Assembly: GCF_017573505.1 (NCBI RefSeq)
Contig: NZ_JAGEOJ010000002.1
Coordinates: 372,001-436,000, forward strand
From: Actinomadura barringtoniae
Lineage (GTDB): Bacteria > Actinomycetota > Actinomycetes > Streptosporangiales > Streptosporangiaceae
Length of the DNA: 64,000 bases
Direction of reading: 5' to 3'
Position 1 is the first letter of the stretch. Every line of letters starts with the position of its first letter. The translations under genes were made by a program, and so were the position numbers. Of this stretch, positions 1 to 9,355 are shown piece after piece. The notes beneath the pieces were generated by a model, which saw only the letters and a program-made list of their open reading frames with translations, made no database searches and had not been told where the DNA came from.

Positions 1-339
1 GAGGGTGAGCACCTCGGCCGGGCGCTCCTTGGTGTCGGTGCGAAGCATCGCCAGGCTGCGCTCCACCGCGTCCGGGGTGAGCTGGGTGCCGCCCTTCAGC
101 AGGTCGATCAGCTCGGCGAAGAGGCGGGACACCAGCTCGGTCTCGGCCTCGGCGCCGGTCACGGTGATCTCGTTGCCGCGGACGTGGATGTCGCTGTGGA
201 AGGCGCGTTCGATGACGTGGAGCAACTCATCCCGGGAGCCCAGCAGGCTCACCATCGAATGGTCGTCGGGCACCACGATCTTGACCTGGGAGGGCGAGGT
301 GGTCCGGGCGCCCTGTCCCCGTTCAGTTGATTCGACCAT
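1..339 (-). CDS. phoH: PhoH family ATPase, N-terminal part (cut by window edge)
   Basis: Only the first 113 codons are in the window; the gene continues past base 1. The translation starts MVESTERGQG and contains VVPDDHSMVSLLGSRDELL and IHVRGNEITVTG, the N-terminal RNA-binding-like region of PhoH/PhoL proteins that precedes their P-loop ATPase domain (outside the window). PhoH-like proteins are linked to RNA metabolism and ribosome maturation and usually sit next to ybeY. The ATG at 337-339 follows the HIT gene after about 200 bp in the same direction, matching the common actinobacterial order rsmE, HIT, phoH, ybeY. The 198 bp between the two genes shows nothing I can assign. The family call is firm for an N-terminal fragment. 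Confidence 0.85.
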   Translation of the reverse strand, partial: MVESTERGQGARTTSPSQVKIVVPDDHSMVSLLGSRDELLHVIERAFHSDIHVRGNEITVTGAEAETELVSRLFAELIDLLKGGTQLTPDAVERSLAMLRTDTKERPAEVLTL

Positions 340-537
340 CAGCCGGGCCTTGCGGCCTCTCCGACCTGCCTTCTGTCTGCTCCGGTTGTCCAGCGTCTGA
401 CTGATTCCATGATACTGGGGACCGGTGACATCCCGCGGCCCCATTTATTCGCGTGAGCGCGCGCGAACCGGCCGCCCCGGCCGGACGGCGCGTTCATTAC
501 GTGTGCGGAACCGTGCCACCCGAGCACGGTACGGCCC

Positions 538-882
538 CTATCCGGGCGGCCAGTTGAGGCCACGTCCGCCCAGAACATGGGCGTGCACGTGGAAGACCGT
601 CTGGCCCGCGCCGGAGCCGGTGTTGAACACGACCCGGTAGCCGCTGTCGGCGACCCCGTCGCCCTCCGCGACCGCGTGGGCCTCCCGGAGAACGGCCGCC
701 AGAAGATCGGCGTCGGCCGCCGCCAGCTCGCCCACGTTCGGGTGGTGGTCCTTCGGAATGACCAGCACATGCGTCGGGGCCTGCGGATTGATGTCGCGGA
801 ACGCGAGCGTCCTGTCGGTCTCCCGGACGACCTTCGCGGGCACTTCCCCTGAAACGATCTTGCAGAACAGGCAGTCCGTCAT
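538..882 (-). CDS. HIT family nucleotide hydrolase
   Basis: This 114-residue protein begins MTDCLFCKIVSGEVPA and has the histidine-triad active site HVHAH at residues 98-102, in the context GQTVFHVHAHVLGGR. C4 and C7 resemble the N-terminal metal-binding cysteines of HinT-type proteins. HIT proteins hydrolyse AMP-type phosphoramidates and related nucleotides; the physiological substrate is unknown. I chose the start at 882 because GGGAGGGG lies about 10 bases upstream and family proteins begin at this point; an in-frame upstream ATG at 912 would add ten atypical residues. It precedes phoH and is separated from rsmE by two plus-strand genes inserted into an otherwise conserved order. Confidence 0.92.
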   Translation of the reverse strand: MTDCLFCKIVSGEVPAKVVRETDRTLAFRDINPQAPTHVLVIPKDHHPNVGELAAADADLLAAVLREAHAVAEGDGVADSGYRVVFNTGSGAGQTVFHVHAHVLGGRGLNWPPG

Positions 883-1169
883 CTGTCTCGTTCCCCTCCC
901 GTTCCCCTCCACCGGCGGACCCGCGAATCCTATCGATGCCCAGTGGTGACGTAGATTGCACCACCCCTCGCCAGGTAAGGTTCGCTGATCAACCTGCGAG
1001 GGTTCGGCGGCATTTCCGCCGTTCTCTCGTTAAGGTTGCAACTCAGGCGTTCCCCCCGGGCCTGAAGCACTTGCGCCCTGTTGCTTCACCGGAGCGGGTT
1101 CGCCCATCCACGCCGTACCGAGGCGACCATCCGAAAGGGTGGCCGGGGGACGGCAAAGGCGGCGGATAG

Positions 1170-1781
1170 GTGACTGAGGCAAGACAGAACATGCCCTTTC
1201 GTAAACCCGACGATGAGGGTGCGCGTCCTACTGACGTGACCGAGACCCTCGTGGCCAGGGGCACTGTTGCCGGGGCCGTGGCCGTCGCCTGGGATGCCGA
1301 CCAGGCGGTGACAGCCCTCTACAGCGCCAACTATCGCTCGCTCGTACGCCTTGCGGCCATGCTGGTGCGCGACGCGGGCACGGCCGAAGAGGTCGTCCAG
1401 GACGCGTTCGTCGCCATGCATGGCGGATGGCGGCGTCTGCGCGACCCGGACAAGGCCCTGTCCTACCTGCGCCAGTCGGTGGTCAACAGGTCACGGTCGG
1501 TGCTGCGACACCGCGCTGTGGTGGAGAAGTACGCCCCCAAGGGGCTTCCGGACGCGCCCAGCGCGGAGGCCGGGGCCATCGGCGAGCTCGAACGCTCGGC
1601 GGTGGTCAAGGCGCTGCACAAGCTCCCCAACCGGCAGCGCGAAGCGCTCGTGCTCCGGTACTACGCCGACCTGTCCGAAGCCGAGATCGCCCACGCCATG
1701 GGGATCAGCCGCGGCGCCGTGAAGAGTCACACGGCCCGGGGCATGGCAGCGCTACGCAATGTGTTGGAGCAGTTCTCATGA
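1170..1781 (+). CDS. ECF RNA polymerase sigma factor (SigE-type)
   Basis: This 203-residue sigma-70-type extracytoplasmic-function factor has region 2 at about residues 46-110 (YSANYRSLVRLAAMLV, TAEEVVQDAFVAM) and region 4 at about 150-200 (LPNRQREALVLRYYADLSEA followed by the helix-turn-helix GISRGAVKSHTARG). It would redirect RNA polymerase to a stress or envelope regulon. The GTG at 1170 follows GGCGGATAG; an in-frame ATG at 1191 is an alternative because the first 40 residues are not conserved. Its TGA overlaps the ATG of the next gene (ATGA), so the two are translationally coupled, as is usual for a sigma factor and its membrane partner. The 287 bp upstream (883-1169) must hold the promoter; I could not define one. 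Confidence 0.9.
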   Translation: MTEARQNMPFRKPDDEGARPTDVTETLVARGTVAGAVAVAWDADQAVTALYSANYRSLVRLAAMLVRDAGTAEEVVQDAFVAMHGGWRRLRDPDKALSYLRQSVVNRSRSVLRHRAVVEKYAPKGLPDAPSAEAGAIGELERSAVVKALHKLPNRQREALVLRYYADLSEAEIAHAMGISRGAVKSHTARGMAALRNVLEQFS

Positions 1782-2473
1782 CCACCGATCCCCACGAGGA
1801 GCACGGCGAGATCCTGCGCCGCGCCCTGAACGCGGAGGCGGACACGGTCATCCCATCCGTCGACGGCCTGGACCAGATCCGGGCCCGCATCGAGCAACGC
1901 CGGCAACGGCGTTTCGGATGGGCCTGGTTCACCGCCGGTTGGGCGCGTCCCATCCTGGCCGTCGGTGCCGCCGTCGCCATCGCCGGCGTCGGTGTCTCCG
2001 CCCCGCAGACGTTCAACCTGATCTCACCGGCCGGTAACAAGGGCCCGTCCGCCGACCAGCGGCACCAGCCCGGCGACGGCTCCACCGAGGGCGAGCAGGG
2101 CCGGCCCGGCGGCACCCAGGCCGGGTCGCCGCCCGGCGCCAGCCCGAGCGGCACCAACTCCTCGTCGGAGTCGCCGGTCACGATCAGCTCGTCTCCGTCG
2201 CCGTCCTGCACTCCCGCCCCCGCCAAGCACGGCGGCGGCTCGCCGTCCAAGACCACCACCGCGCCCTCGCCGGGCGCGACGGTCCCGGGCACCGCGGCCA
2301 CGCCCTGCCCGTCGCCGTCGACGAGCACCACCCCGCCCACCACGCCGCCGACGTCGGAGAAGCCGACGGACAAGCCCACCGAGAACCCGGACCCGACCCC
2401 GTCGGTCACCCCGTCGGCGGCGTCCTCGGCCAGCTCCGAGACCAAGAGCGACACCGGCACCACCACGCCGTAA
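1778..2473 (+). CDS. Single-pass membrane protein with Pro/Ser/Thr-rich tail, putative anti-sigma partner
   Basis: This 231-residue protein starts within the sigma-factor stop codon. Residues 1-50 form a charged cytoplasmic segment (EILRRALNAEADTV, RARIEQRRQRRFGW), about 56-76 a single transmembrane helix (ILAVGAAVAIAGVGV), and the remaining 150 residues a low-complexity Pro/Ser/Thr/Gly tail with runs such as PTTPPTSEKPTDKPTENP, probably outside the cell. No zinc-binding anti-sigma motif (HxxxCxxC) is visible. Overlap with the ECF gene and the topology suggest that it holds or signals to the sigma factor, but this is inference; no domain is recognisable. It could instead be a simple cell-wall-spanning protein. 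Confidence 0.75.
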   Translation: MTTDPHEEHGEILRRALNAEADTVIPSVDGLDQIRARIEQRRQRRFGWAWFTAGWARPILAVGAAVAIAGVGVSAPQTFNLISPAGNKGPSADQRHQPGDGSTEGEQGRPGGTQAGSPPGASPSGTNSSSESPVTISSSPSPSCTPAPAKHGGGSPSKTTTAPSPGATVPGTAATPCPSPSTSTTPPTTPPTSEKPTDKPTENPDPTPSVTPSAASSASSETKSDTGTTTP

Positions 2474-2490
2474 CGGCACCTCTGCGCACA

Positions 2491-2536
2491 CGGCGACGCC
2501 CCCCGCCGGTCCCGAGACCGGCGGGGGGCGTCGCCG
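2491..2536. terminator. Perfect bidirectional terminator hairpin
   Basis: Bases 2491-2510 and 2517-2536 are perfect reverse complements (20-bp stem) around a six-base loop. It lies between the convergent ends of the ECF partner gene (stop 2473) and rsmE (stop 2551). There is no long U-tract, as is common for actinomycete terminators. Confidence 0.85.
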
Positions 2537-2550
2537 TTGTCGTACGGGGC

Positions 2551-3285
2551 CTACCAGCGGCCGGTGGCGGCGAGCAGGACCGAGGCCGCGGCGACCCCGG
2601 CGGTCGAGGTCCGCAGGACCGTCGGGCCCAGCAGCACGGCCTGGGCTCCCGCCTCGGTGAAGCGGGCGATCTCCTCGTCGCTGATCCCGCCCTCGGGCCC
2701 CACCACGATGACGATCTCGCCGTTCGGCGGCGGCTTGATCGCGCTGAGCGGCGCGCTCGCCTCCTCGTGCAAGATCAACGGGCTGGAGGCGGCGGCGAGC
2801 CGTTCGGCCACCCGGGCGGTCGTGGCGAGGTCGGCGACCTCCGGCAGCCACGCCCGGCGGGCCTGCTTGGCGGCCTCCCGGGCGGTCGAACGCCAGCGGC
2901 CGAGCGACTTCTCGCGGCGTTCGGGCTTCCACTGCGTGACGCAGCGAGAGGCCGCCCAGGGCACGATCTCGTCCACCCCGACCTCCGTCATGGTCTCGAC
3001 CGCCAACTCGCCCCTGTCGCCCTTCGGGAGCGCCTGAACGACCACCAGGCGCGGCTCGGGTCGTGGATGGGCGTGCCGTTCCCGGACCTCCAGCGTGAGC
3101 GAGGACTTGTCGGCGGTGATCACGGTGCACCCGGCCATCAGGCCCTGCCCGTCGGTCAGGTCGACGCGCTCGCCGGGGCGCAGCCGCCGCACGGTAGCGG
3201 CATGGCGGCCCTCAGGGCCGTCCAGCACGACGCGGTCGCCGCCCGCCAGCAGGTCGGGGTCGGCCAGGAACACCGGCGGGCTCAT
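2551..3285 (-). CDS. rsmE: 16S rRNA (uracil-1498-N3)-methyltransferase
   Basis: This 244-residue SPOUT-class enzyme transfers methyl from S-adenosylmethionine to N3 of U1498 in 16S rRNA. The N-terminal PUA-like part (residues 1-70, with EGRHAATVRRLRPGERVDL) is followed by the knotted methyltransferase domain with IVIVVGPEGGISDEEI and the C-terminal knot motif LGPTVLRTSTAGVAA. Length and motifs match the family. It lies 100 bp downstream of dnaJ on the same strand, the usual actinobacterial position, but a hairpin at 3307-3339 separates the two and may reduce read-through. The next gene on this strand, the HIT gene, is displaced by the inserted sigma-factor pair. Confidence 0.95.
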   Translation of the reverse strand: MSPPVFLADPDLLAGGDRVVLDGPEGRHAATVRRLRPGERVDLTDGQGLMAGCTVITADKSSLTLEVRERHAHPRPEPRLVVVQALPKGDRGELAVETMTEVGVDEIVPWAASRCVTQWKPERREKSLGRWRSTAREAAKQARRAWLPEVADLATTARVAERLAAASSPLILHEEASAPLSAIKPPPNGEIVIVVGPEGGISDEEIARFTEAGAQAVLLGPTVLRTSTAGVAAASVLLAATGRW

Positions 3286-3306
3286 CTGATCTCCCGGAAA
3301 ACGAGA

Positions 3307-3339
3307 CCGCCGTGACCGGCGTGCTGCCGGTCACGGCGG
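3307..3339 (-). terminator. Hairpin between dnaJ and rsmE (terminator or attenuator)
   Basis: Bases 3307-3320 pair perfectly with 3326-3339 (14-bp stem, 5-base loop). Read on the minus strand it is followed by TCTCGTTTT, a modest T-tract. It would end or attenuate hrcA-dnaJ transcription before rsmE. Confidence 0.75.
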
Positions 3340-3387
3340 GGGGTCGTCGCCGTAACGGCCCTGGTGGTAGGACCGCACCGCTTCTCT

Positions 3388-4521
3388 TCAGTGCTGGTTG
3401 AACACGTCCCGCAGGCGCGAGAACACCCCGCGCTGGCCCGGGGCGAACTTGCCGGGAGGACGCTCCTCGCCGCGCAGCTTGGCCAGGGTGCGCAGCAGCT
3501 CCTCCTGCTCCTCGTCGAGCTTGCCGGGCGTCTCCACGTTGACGTGGATGTTGAGGTCGCCGCGGCCGCTCTCGTTGAGGTGCCGTACGCCCCGGCCGTA
3601 GAGGGTGATGACCTGGCCGGACTGCGTGCCCGGCTTGATGTCGATCTCCTCGGCGCCGTCCAGGGTCTCGATCGTGACGCCGGTGCCGAGGGCGGCGGCC
3701 GTCATCGGGATCTCGACCGTGCAGTGCAGGTCGTCGGCCTCGCGGGCGAAGATCGCGTGCTGCTTCTCGACGATCTCCAGGAACAGGTCGCCGGGCGGGC
3801 CGCCGCCGGGGCCGACCTCGCCCTCGCCGGCCAGCTGGATGTGGATGCCGTTCTCCACGCCCGCCGGGATCTTGACCTTGACCGTACGGCGCGTACGGAC
3901 CCGGCCGTCGCCCGAGCACTCCGGGCACGGCGTGCGGATCACCGAGCCGAACCCGCCGCACTGCGGGCACGGGCGCGCCGTCATCACCTGGCCGAGGAAC
4001 GAGCGCTGCACCTGCTGCACCTCGCCGCGGCCGTGACAGGTCTCACACGTCTCGGGGTGAGTGCCGGGGGCACAGCCCGAGCCTGTGCAGCTGGTGCAGA
4101 CGACCGCGGTGTCGATGGACAGCTCGCGGGTCGTGCCGAACGCCGTCTCCTGCAGGTCGAGCTCGACGCGCAGCGTGGCGTTGCGGCCGCGCCGGGCGCG
4201 GCTGCGCGGCCCGCGGGAGGTCGCGGTGCCGAAGAAGGCGTCCATGATGTCGCTGAAGGGGAACCCGGCACCGCCGAAGCCGCCCGCCCCCGCGCCGCCG
4301 CCGGGCGCGAACGGGTCCGCGCCCAGGTCGTACATCTCGCGCTTCTTGGGGTCGGAGAGCACCTCGTAGGCCTGGGTGATCTCCTTGAACTTCTCCTGCG
4401 TCTCCGGGTCGGGGTTGACGTCCGGGTGGAGTTCGCGCGCCAGGCGCCGGTAGGCCTTCTTGACCTCGTCCGCGCTCGCGTCGCGGCGAACCCCGAGGGT
4501 CGCGTAGTAGTCGTTGGCCAC
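3388..4521 (-). CDS. dnaJ: Molecular chaperone DnaJ (Hsp40)
   Basis: This 377-residue type I DnaJ stimulates the DnaK ATPase and delivers unfolded clients. The J domain spans residues 1-70 with HPD at 32-34, then comes a Gly/Phe linker (70-100), four CxxCxGxG zinc motifs starting at C142, C159, C185 and C199, and the C-terminal substrate-binding domains. The GTG start at 4521 directly abuts the TAA of hrcA (4522-4524) with no spacer, so the two are translated from one message. This hrcA-linked copy is the second DnaJ typical of actinobacteria, distinct from the one in the dnaK operon. Heat-shock control through the CIRCE site upstream of hrcA is expected. Confidence 0.97.
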   Translation of the reverse strand: MANDYYATLGVRRDASADEVKKAYRRLARELHPDVNPDPETQEKFKEITQAYEVLSDPKKREMYDLGADPFAPGGGAGAGGFGGAGFPFSDIMDAFFGTATSRGPRSRARRGRNATLRVELDLQETAFGTTRELSIDTAVVCTSCTGSGCAPGTHPETCETCHGRGEVQQVQRSFLGQVMTARPCPQCGGFGSVIRTPCPECSGDGRVRTRRTVKVKIPAGVENGIHIQLAGEGEVGPGGGPPGDLFLEIVEKQHAIFAREADDLHCTVEIPMTAAALGTGVTIETLDGAEEIDIKPGTQSGQVITLYGRGVRHLNESGRGDLNIHVNVETPGKLDEEQEELLRTLAKLRGEERPPGKFAPGQRGVFSRLRDVFNQH

Positions 4522-5535
4522 TTACGACCCCGCCAGGATCTGTCCCACGTAGCGTGCCACTGCCCGTACCGCTCCCATCGTGCTGGGGTAATCCATGCGT
4601 GTCGGCCCGAGCACTCCAAGCCGGGCCAGGGTCTGGTCGCCGACTCCGTAGTCGGCGGCGACGACGGAGGTGGACCGGAGCCCCTCGTCGGGGTTCTCGG
4701 TGCCGATCCGCACCGTAAGGGTAGAGGAATCACCGGTTTCGCCGAGCAGCCGCATCAGGACCACCTGCTCCTCCAGTGCCTCCAGGACATTGCGCAGGCT
4801 CGGCGAGAAGTCGACCGCGGCCAGGTTGGCCGCCCCCGCGAACACGATCTTCTCCTCGTGCCGCTCGACGAGCGTCTCGAGGAGGACCGACAGCACCGAG
4901 GCCGCCACCGGCCGGTCGTCCGCCGGGACCTGCTGCGGCAGTTCGGCCACCGCGACCGGCACCTCGCCGAGTCCGATCCCGTCGAGGCACGTGTTGAGCA
5001 ACGCCCGCAGGTGGGCGATCGATTCCTCGGAGAGGTCGTTCTGGGTCTCGATGACCCGCTGCTCGACCCGGCCGGTGTTGGTGATCAGTACCAGCAGGAG
5101 CCTGCCGGAGGCCACCGGGACCAGCTCCACGTGGCGTACCGAGGAACGGGTGAGCGAGGGGTACTGCACCACCGCCACCTGGCGGGTCAGCTGGGCCAGG
5201 AGACGCACGGTGCGGCCGACCACGTCGTCGAGGTCGTAGGCGCCGTTCAGGAAGGTCTCGATCGCGCGGCGCTCGGCCCCCGACAGCGGCTTCACCGCCG
5301 ACAGCCGGTCGACGAACAGCCGGTAGCCCTTGTCGGTCGGGATGCGGCCCGCGCTGGTGTGCGGCTGGGCGATGTAGCCCTGCTCCTCGAGCACGGCCAT
5401 GTCGTTGCGGATCGTCGCCGAGGACACGCCGAGGTTGTGGCGGTCCACCAAGGCCTTGGAACCGACGGGCTCGTTGGTGGAGACGTAGTCCTCGACGATG
5501 GCGCGCAGCACCGCGAGCTTGCGGTCGTCGAGCAC
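4522..5535 (-). CDS. hrcA: Heat-inducible transcription repressor HrcA
   Basis: This 337-residue repressor binds CIRCE elements and shuts off chaperone genes at normal temperature. The winged helix lies near residues 1-75 ([18 protein letters not shown], then [17 protein letters not shown] and [14 protein letters not shown]), followed by the HrcA dimerisation and GAF-like region. The open frame extends much further upstream, but the GTG at 5535 is preceded by GGGGAGGTGATC, a very good ribosome binding site, and gives the normal family length. It forms an operon with dnaJ. A perfect CIRCE inverted repeat lies 38 bases upstream, so the gene is almost certainly autoregulated. Confidence 0.97.
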   Translation of the reverse strand: MLDDRKLAVLRAIVEDYVSTNEPVGSKALVDRHNLGVSSATIRNDMAVLEEQGYIAQPHTSAGRIPTDKGYRLFVDRLSAVKPLSGAERRAIETFLNGAYDLDDVVGRTVRLLAQLTRQVAVVQYPSLTRSSVRHVELVPVASGRLLLVLITNTGRVEQRVIETQNDLSEESIAHLRALLNTCLDGIGLGEVPVAVAELPQQVPADDRPVAASVLSVLLETLVERHEEKIVFAGAANLAAVDFSPSLRNVLEALEEQVVLMRLLGETGDSSTLTVRIGTENPDEGLRSTSVVAADYGVGDQTLARLGVLGPTRMDYPSTMGAVRAVARYVGQILAGS

Positions 5536-5572
5536 GTGATCACCTCCCCTTCGCCCCCGTGCTTGCGCTCCT

Positions 5573-5607
5573 CTGGCACTCAGCACAACTGAGTGCCAGT
5601 AAGTGTA
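5573..5607 (-). promoter_or_regulatory. CIRCE operator and -10 box of hrcA-dnaJ
   Basis: CTGGCACTC (5573-5581), nine bases, then GAGTGCCAG (5591-5599) is a perfect inverted repeat with the CIRCE layout (TTAGCACTC-N9-GAGTGCTAA); the two outer positions on each side differ from the Bacillus consensus but remain complementary. On the minus strand TACACT (5602-5607) is a likely -10 box directly upstream, so bound HrcA would cover the transcription start. The -35 is weak. Confidence 0.93.
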
Positions 5608-5669
5608 CGGCCCAGCGGGGACGCCTTGGAGGATGCCGGGGCGACCGACAGTCGTTAGAGTGCCGAGCC

Positions 5670-6485
5670 GTGCAGAGCAAGGACTATGGCGACGACGTTC
5701 TGGCGGGCGACTGGCGGCGGCCACGCAAGGGGCAGATCCCCGAGATCCCGGCGGAGATCGACCTGGTGGTCGAGGATCCCGACAGCGGCTTCTGCGGCGC
5801 GGTGATCGGCTGCGACAAGTTCGGGGTCACGCTGGAAGATCGTTTCGGCAAGCGCCGCGTCTTCCCGCTGACCAAGGCCGGTTTCCTGATCGACGGCAAG
5901 CCGGTGACCCTCGTCCGGCCCACGGCCGCGCCCAAGGGGCCCGCGCGCTCGGCGTCCGGGTCGATCACGGTGCAGGGCCTGCGGGCGCAGGTGGCCAAGG
6001 AGAGCCGGATCTACGTCGAGGGCCTCCACGACGCCGAGCTGGTGGAAAAGATCTGGGGCCATGACCTGCGGGTCGAGGGCGTCGTCGTGGAGTACCTGGA
6101 GGGCATCGACGACCTCCCCGCGATCGTCGAGGAGTTCGGGCCCGAGGAGGACCGCAGGCTCGGCGTGCTCGTCGACCACCTCGTACAGGGGTCCAAGGAG
6201 ACCAGGATCGCCGCGCAGGTCTCCTCGCCGTACGTGTTGATCACCGGCCACCCCTACATCGACATCTGGGAGGCCGTGAAACCGGCCGCGGTGGGGATTT
6301 CCGCCTGGCCGCGCGTGCCGCGCGGCGTACCCTGGAAGGAGGGGGTGCTCGCCGCACTGGGCTGGGGGGACAACGTGGGCGCAGGATGGAAGCGGATCCT
6401 CGGATCGGTGTCCACTTACACCGATCTGGAACCGGAGCTCCTCGGACGCGTCGAAGAACTGATCGACTTCGTCACCGTCCCCTGA
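5670..6485 (+). CDS. DUF3097 family protein
   Basis: This 271-residue protein matches the actinobacterial DUF3097 family as I recall it ([63 protein letters not shown]). The central part around [16 protein letters not shown] and LGVLVDHL resembles a Toprim-like fold with acidic metal-binding positions, so a nucleic-acid role is possible but unproven. I chose the GTG at 5670 because [18 protein letters not shown] is the conserved N-terminus; the frame is open further upstream across the hrcA promoter. It is divergent from hrcA and upstream of a DUF4870 gene by 50 bp. No function is established. Confidence 0.85.
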   Translation: MQSKDYGDDVLAGDWRRPRKGQIPEIPAEIDLVVEDPDSGFCGAVIGCDKFGVTLEDRFGKRRVFPLTKAGFLIDGKPVTLVRPTAAPKGPARSASGSITVQGLRAQVAKESRIYVEGLHDAELVEKIWGHDLRVEGVVVEYLEGIDDLPAIVEEFGPEEDRRLGVLVDHLVQGSKETRIAAQVSSPYVLITGHPYIDIWEAVKPAAVGISAWPRVPRGVPWKEGVLAALGWGDNVGAGWKRILGSVSTYTDLEPELLGRVEELIDFVTVP

Positions 6486-6535
6486 CCTGACCCCCTGACC
6501 CTCGCCGCCGCCAGCGACCCGAAGAGGAGCACGCG

Positions 6536-7171
6536 ATGACGTACGGTCCCCCTGAGCAGCCCGAGCACGGGCACGACCAGCCCGGCTACGGACAGCAGCC
6601 CGGGTACGGGCAGCAGCAACAGCCCGGCTATGGCCAGCAGCCTGGTTACGGACAGCAGCCCGGGTACGGGCAGGACTCCGGCTATGGGCAGCAGCCGGGC
6701 TATGGCCAGCAGCAGCCCGGGTACGGCCAGCAGCCCGGCTACGGGCAGCAACAGCAGTCCGGCTACGGCCAGGTCCCCGGTTACGGCCAGCAGCCCGGCT
6801 ACGGCGGGCAGATGCAGCCGTACGCGCAGGGCTACGGCTACGTCGTGACCTCCGATGACCGGACCTGGGCGCTCATGGCCCACCTCGGCCAGTTCCTGCT
6901 CGGCTTCGTCGCGCCGCTGATCGTCTATCTGACCAAGAAGGACGAGTCGCCGTTCCTGCGGCACCACGGCGCGCAGGGCCTCAACTTCGCCATCACGCAG
7001 GTCGTCTACGTCTTCATCAACATCCTGCTGTGCTTCATCCTCATCGGGTTCCTGACGTTCTTCGCGCAGTTCATCGCGCAGATCGTCTTCTTGATCATGG
7101 CCGCGATGGCCGGGAACAGGGGCGAGTACTACCAGTTCCCGTCGTTCATGGCCTGGCCGATGATCAAGTGA
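6536..7171 (+). CDS. DUF4870 membrane protein with PGYGQQ repeats
   Basis: This 211-residue protein has two parts. Residues 1-100 are a low-complexity Gly/Tyr/Gln/Pro region built from repeats of PGYGQQ and variants. Residues about 105-211 are a DUF4870 membrane domain with [20 protein letters not shown], the conserved [17 protein letters not shown], and two further hydrophobic helices. RBS AGAGGAG precedes the ATG. The soluble N-terminus probably faces the cytoplasm and is likely disordered. A second DUF4870 gene with a different Gln-rich head lies at 14852-15409. The DNA repeat (about 6559-6810) has 18-21 bp units and could vary in copy number. Function unknown. Confidence 0.85.
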   Translation: MTYGPPEQPEHGHDQPGYGQQPGYGQQQQPGYGQQPGYGQQPGYGQDSGYGQQPGYGQQQPGYGQQPGYGQQQQSGYGQVPGYGQQPGYGGQMQPYAQGYGYVVTSDDRTWALMAHLGQFLLGFVAPLIVYLTKKDESPFLRHHGAQGLNFAITQVVYVFINILLCFILIGFLTFFAQFIAQIVFLIMAAMAGNRGEYYQFPSFMAWPMIK

Positions 7172-7193
7172 CCTGCCCGGACCTCTAGGGAGA

Positions 7194-8402
7194 TCAGGTC
7201 AGGTCGCGGACCACGGCGTCGGCGAGCAGGCGGCCGCGCAGCGTCAGCACGGCGCGGCCGCGCTCGTACGGGCCCGCCTCGACCAGCCCGTCGTCGATCA
7301 TGCGCCGTACCGCCGCGTCGTCCAGCAGCTCGGCGGGGCAGCCCGCGGCCAGCCGCAGCTCCAGCATGATCCGTTCGATGTGCCGGTCCTCGGCGGTGAG
7401 GATCTCGCGGGCGTGCGCCGGCGTGGTCCCCTCGGCGAGGCGGGCGGCGTACGCGGCCGGGTGCTTGACGTTCCACCAGCGGGTGCCGCCGACGTGGCTG
7501 TGCGCGCCCGGCCCGACGCCCCACCAGTCGGCGCCGGTCCAGTAGAGCTCGTTGTGGCGGCAGGCGGCCTCCGGGCTCACGGCCCAGTTGGAGATCTCGT
7601 ACCAGTTCAGGCCGTGCCCGCTCAGCAGCTCGTCGGCCAGCAGGTAGCGGTCGGCCATCGCGTCGTCGTCGGGCGTGGCCAGCTCGCCCCGCCGCACCTG
7701 GGCCGCCAGCCGCGTCCCGTCCTCGACGATCAGCGCGTACGCCGAGACGTGGTCGGGCCCGGCGGCGAGCGCGGCCTCGAGCGAGGCCCGCCAGTCGTCG
7801 TCGCTCTCCCCCGGCGTGCCGTAGATCAGGTCGAGGTTGACGTGCGCGAACCCGGCCTCGCGCGCCCAGGCTGCCACCTGCGGGACCCGGCCAGGGGTGT
7901 GGGTGCGCTCCAGCACGCGCAGGACGTGCTCGCGGGCGCTCTGCATGCCGAACGAGACGCGCGTGAAGCCGGCGGCGCGCAGCTTGCCGAGGTAGGCCTC
8001 GTCGACGGACTCGGGGTTGGCCTCGGTGGTCACCTCGGCGCCCTCGGCCAGGCCGAACTCGGCGTCGATGGCGGCCAGGATCCTGCCGAGGTCATCCGGC
8101 GGGAGCAGCGTCGGCGTCCCGCCGCCCACGAACACCGTCTCGACCGGCAGGTCGGCATCGCCGAGGACGCGGCGGGCCATCGCGACCTCGCGTACGGCGG
8201 TGTCGGCGTAGGAGTCGCGGCTCGCGCCGGGGCCGAGCTCGGTGGCGGTGTAGGTGTTGAAGTCGCAGTAGCCGCAGCGCGTCACGCAGAACGGCACGTG
8301 CACGTAGAACGCGAACGGCCGTTGCCCCAGGCCCTCCAGGGCGCTGTGCGGCAGCGCGCCGTCGGCGGGTACGGGGTCACCATCGGGAAGCGTCGCGGGC
8401 AC
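7194..8402 (-). CDS. hemW: HemW-type radical SAM heme chaperone
   Basis: This 402-residue protein has the radical-SAM cluster motif C39-x3-C43-x2-C46 in YVHVPFCVTRCGYCDFNTY, then FVGGGTPTLL, the glycine-rich EANPESVDEAYLGKLRAAG, and a C-terminal HemN-like region (LELRLAAGCP). The CDFNTYT context and lack of an N-terminal extension indicate HemW, which carries heme to target proteins, rather than coproporphyrinogen dehydrogenase HemN. It lies upstream of hrcA-dnaJ in the conserved minus-strand order, with two plus-strand genes inserted between. It is often misannotated as HemN; the HemW assignment is by family knowledge. Confidence 0.9.
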   Translation of the reverse strand: MPATLPDGDPVPADGALPHSALEGLGQRPFAFYVHVPFCVTRCGYCDFNTYTATELGPGASRDSYADTAVREVAMARRVLGDADLPVETVFVGGGTPTLLPPDDLGRILAAIDAEFGLAEGAEVTTEANPESVDEAYLGKLRAAGFTRVSFGMQSAREHVLRVLERTHTPGRVPQVAAWAREAGFAHVNLDLIYGTPGESDDDWRASLEAALAAGPDHVSAYALIVEDGTRLAAQVRRGELATPDDDAMADRYLLADELLSGHGLNWYEISNWAVSPEAACRHNELYWTGADWWGVGPGAHSHVGGTRWWNVKHPAAYAARLAEGTTPAHAREILTAEDRHIERIMLELRLAAGCPAELLDDAAVRRMIDDGLVEAGPYERGRAVLTLRGRLLADAVVRDLT

Positions 8403-8449
8403 GTTTCAAGTCTGCCCTGTCCCGGGGGCTGCCCCGACCTTCCGCGGGC

Positions 8450-9340
8450 TCAGATGATCTTGATGAGGAGCGCCTTGAGCTCCTCCAGGCCCTCGCCCGT
8501 CAGGCGTTCGGCCACCTCGGCGTGGATGCGGTCGGTGATCTCGCGGGCCCTCGCCAGGACCGCACGGCCCTCCGCGGTGAGGCGCAGGACGTGCTCGCGC
8601 CGGTCGTCGGGCTTGCGGTCGCGTTCGATGAAGCCCTCGTGGTGGAGGGTGTGGACGGCGCCCACGACGGCGGGGCTGCTCACCGCCATCTCCCTGGCCA
8701 CCTGCTGCTGCGAGCACGGCTCCAGGGCGGCGATGATCGCCAGCACGCCGAAGTCGCGGGGATCGATGCCGAGCACGCGCATCTCCGCCAGGCCCCGCTC
8801 GCGGAGCTGGAGGTGGGTGGCCGCCAGCAGGTAGCCGGTCCGGCCCGCGAACCGTTCGGGCGGCTCGGCGGAGTCGGGGAGCAACCGGGTCAGCAGCTCG
8901 ACGAGGCGTTGATGCTCGGCGGGCGTGAGCGCCGAGACCAGCTCCGCCTCGCCGTGCACCGCCGCCTTTCCCATCTCGGCGAGCGCCTCGGTCGCCGCAG
9001 GAAGGGGGGTCACCCGGTAGGAGCGCCGGTCGTCGGGGTCGCGCTCGCGGCTGACCAGCCCGCCGCGCTCCATGCCGTCGATCAGCTTGACCATGATCGT
9101 CCGGTTGACGCCGAGGACCTCGCCGAGCTTCCGCTGGGAGATCGGGCCGCGTTCGCTCAGCACCGAGAGCACCCCGAGCTCGCGCGGCACCCGCCCGTCC
9201 GGCATCGCCGCCCGGCCACAGGCGCTGGCCCGCTTGAACGCGCGCGACAGCAGGTAGCCGAGGTAGTCGGCGAGCGCGGAGGCCGGCGGGGCCACGGGCG
9301 GGGTGAAGTCGTCGTCGTCATCGGTCGTCACGGTGCGCAC
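8450..9340 (-). CDS. Tandem-domain (fused) MarR family regulator
   Basis: This 296-residue protein consists of two complete MarR winged helices in one chain. Domain 1 (about residues 25-150) contains RELGVLSVLSERGPISQRKL and the wing DPDDRR at 101-106; domain 2 (about 165-296) contains DFGVLAIIAALEPCSQQQ and the wing KPDDRR at 243-248. MarR proteins normally work as dimers of about 150 residues, so this is a single-chain pseudo-dimer that could dimerise further. The start is GTG at 9340 or GTG at 9331; neither has a good RBS. It is divergent from an efflux gene 106 bp away, with three direct operator-like repeats between them, so it most likely represses that gene and itself. Confidence 0.9.
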   Translation of the reverse strand: MRTVTTDDDDDFTPPVAPPASALADYLGYLLSRAFKRASACGRAAMPDGRVPRELGVLSVLSERGPISQRKLGEVLGVNRTIMVKLIDGMERGGLVSRERDPDDRRSYRVTPLPAATEALAEMGKAAVHGEAELVSALTPAEHQRLVELLTRLLPDSAEPPERFAGRTGYLLAATHLQLRERGLAEMRVLGIDPRDFGVLAIIAALEPCSQQQVAREMAVSSPAVVGAVHTLHHEGFIERDRKPDDRREHVLRLTAEGRAVLARAREITDRIHAEVAERLTGEGLEELKALLIKII

Positions 9341-9355
9341 AGGGTACCAAAGCAG

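Noticed and set aside
3364..5592. Long plus-strand frame opposite dnaJ and hrcA
   Set aside because: Shadow of two strongly supported genes; no start context or family resemblance.
5559..5669. An upstream extension of the DUF3097 gene
   Set aside because: It would cross the hrcA promoter and CIRCE site; GTG 5670 matches the family N-terminus.
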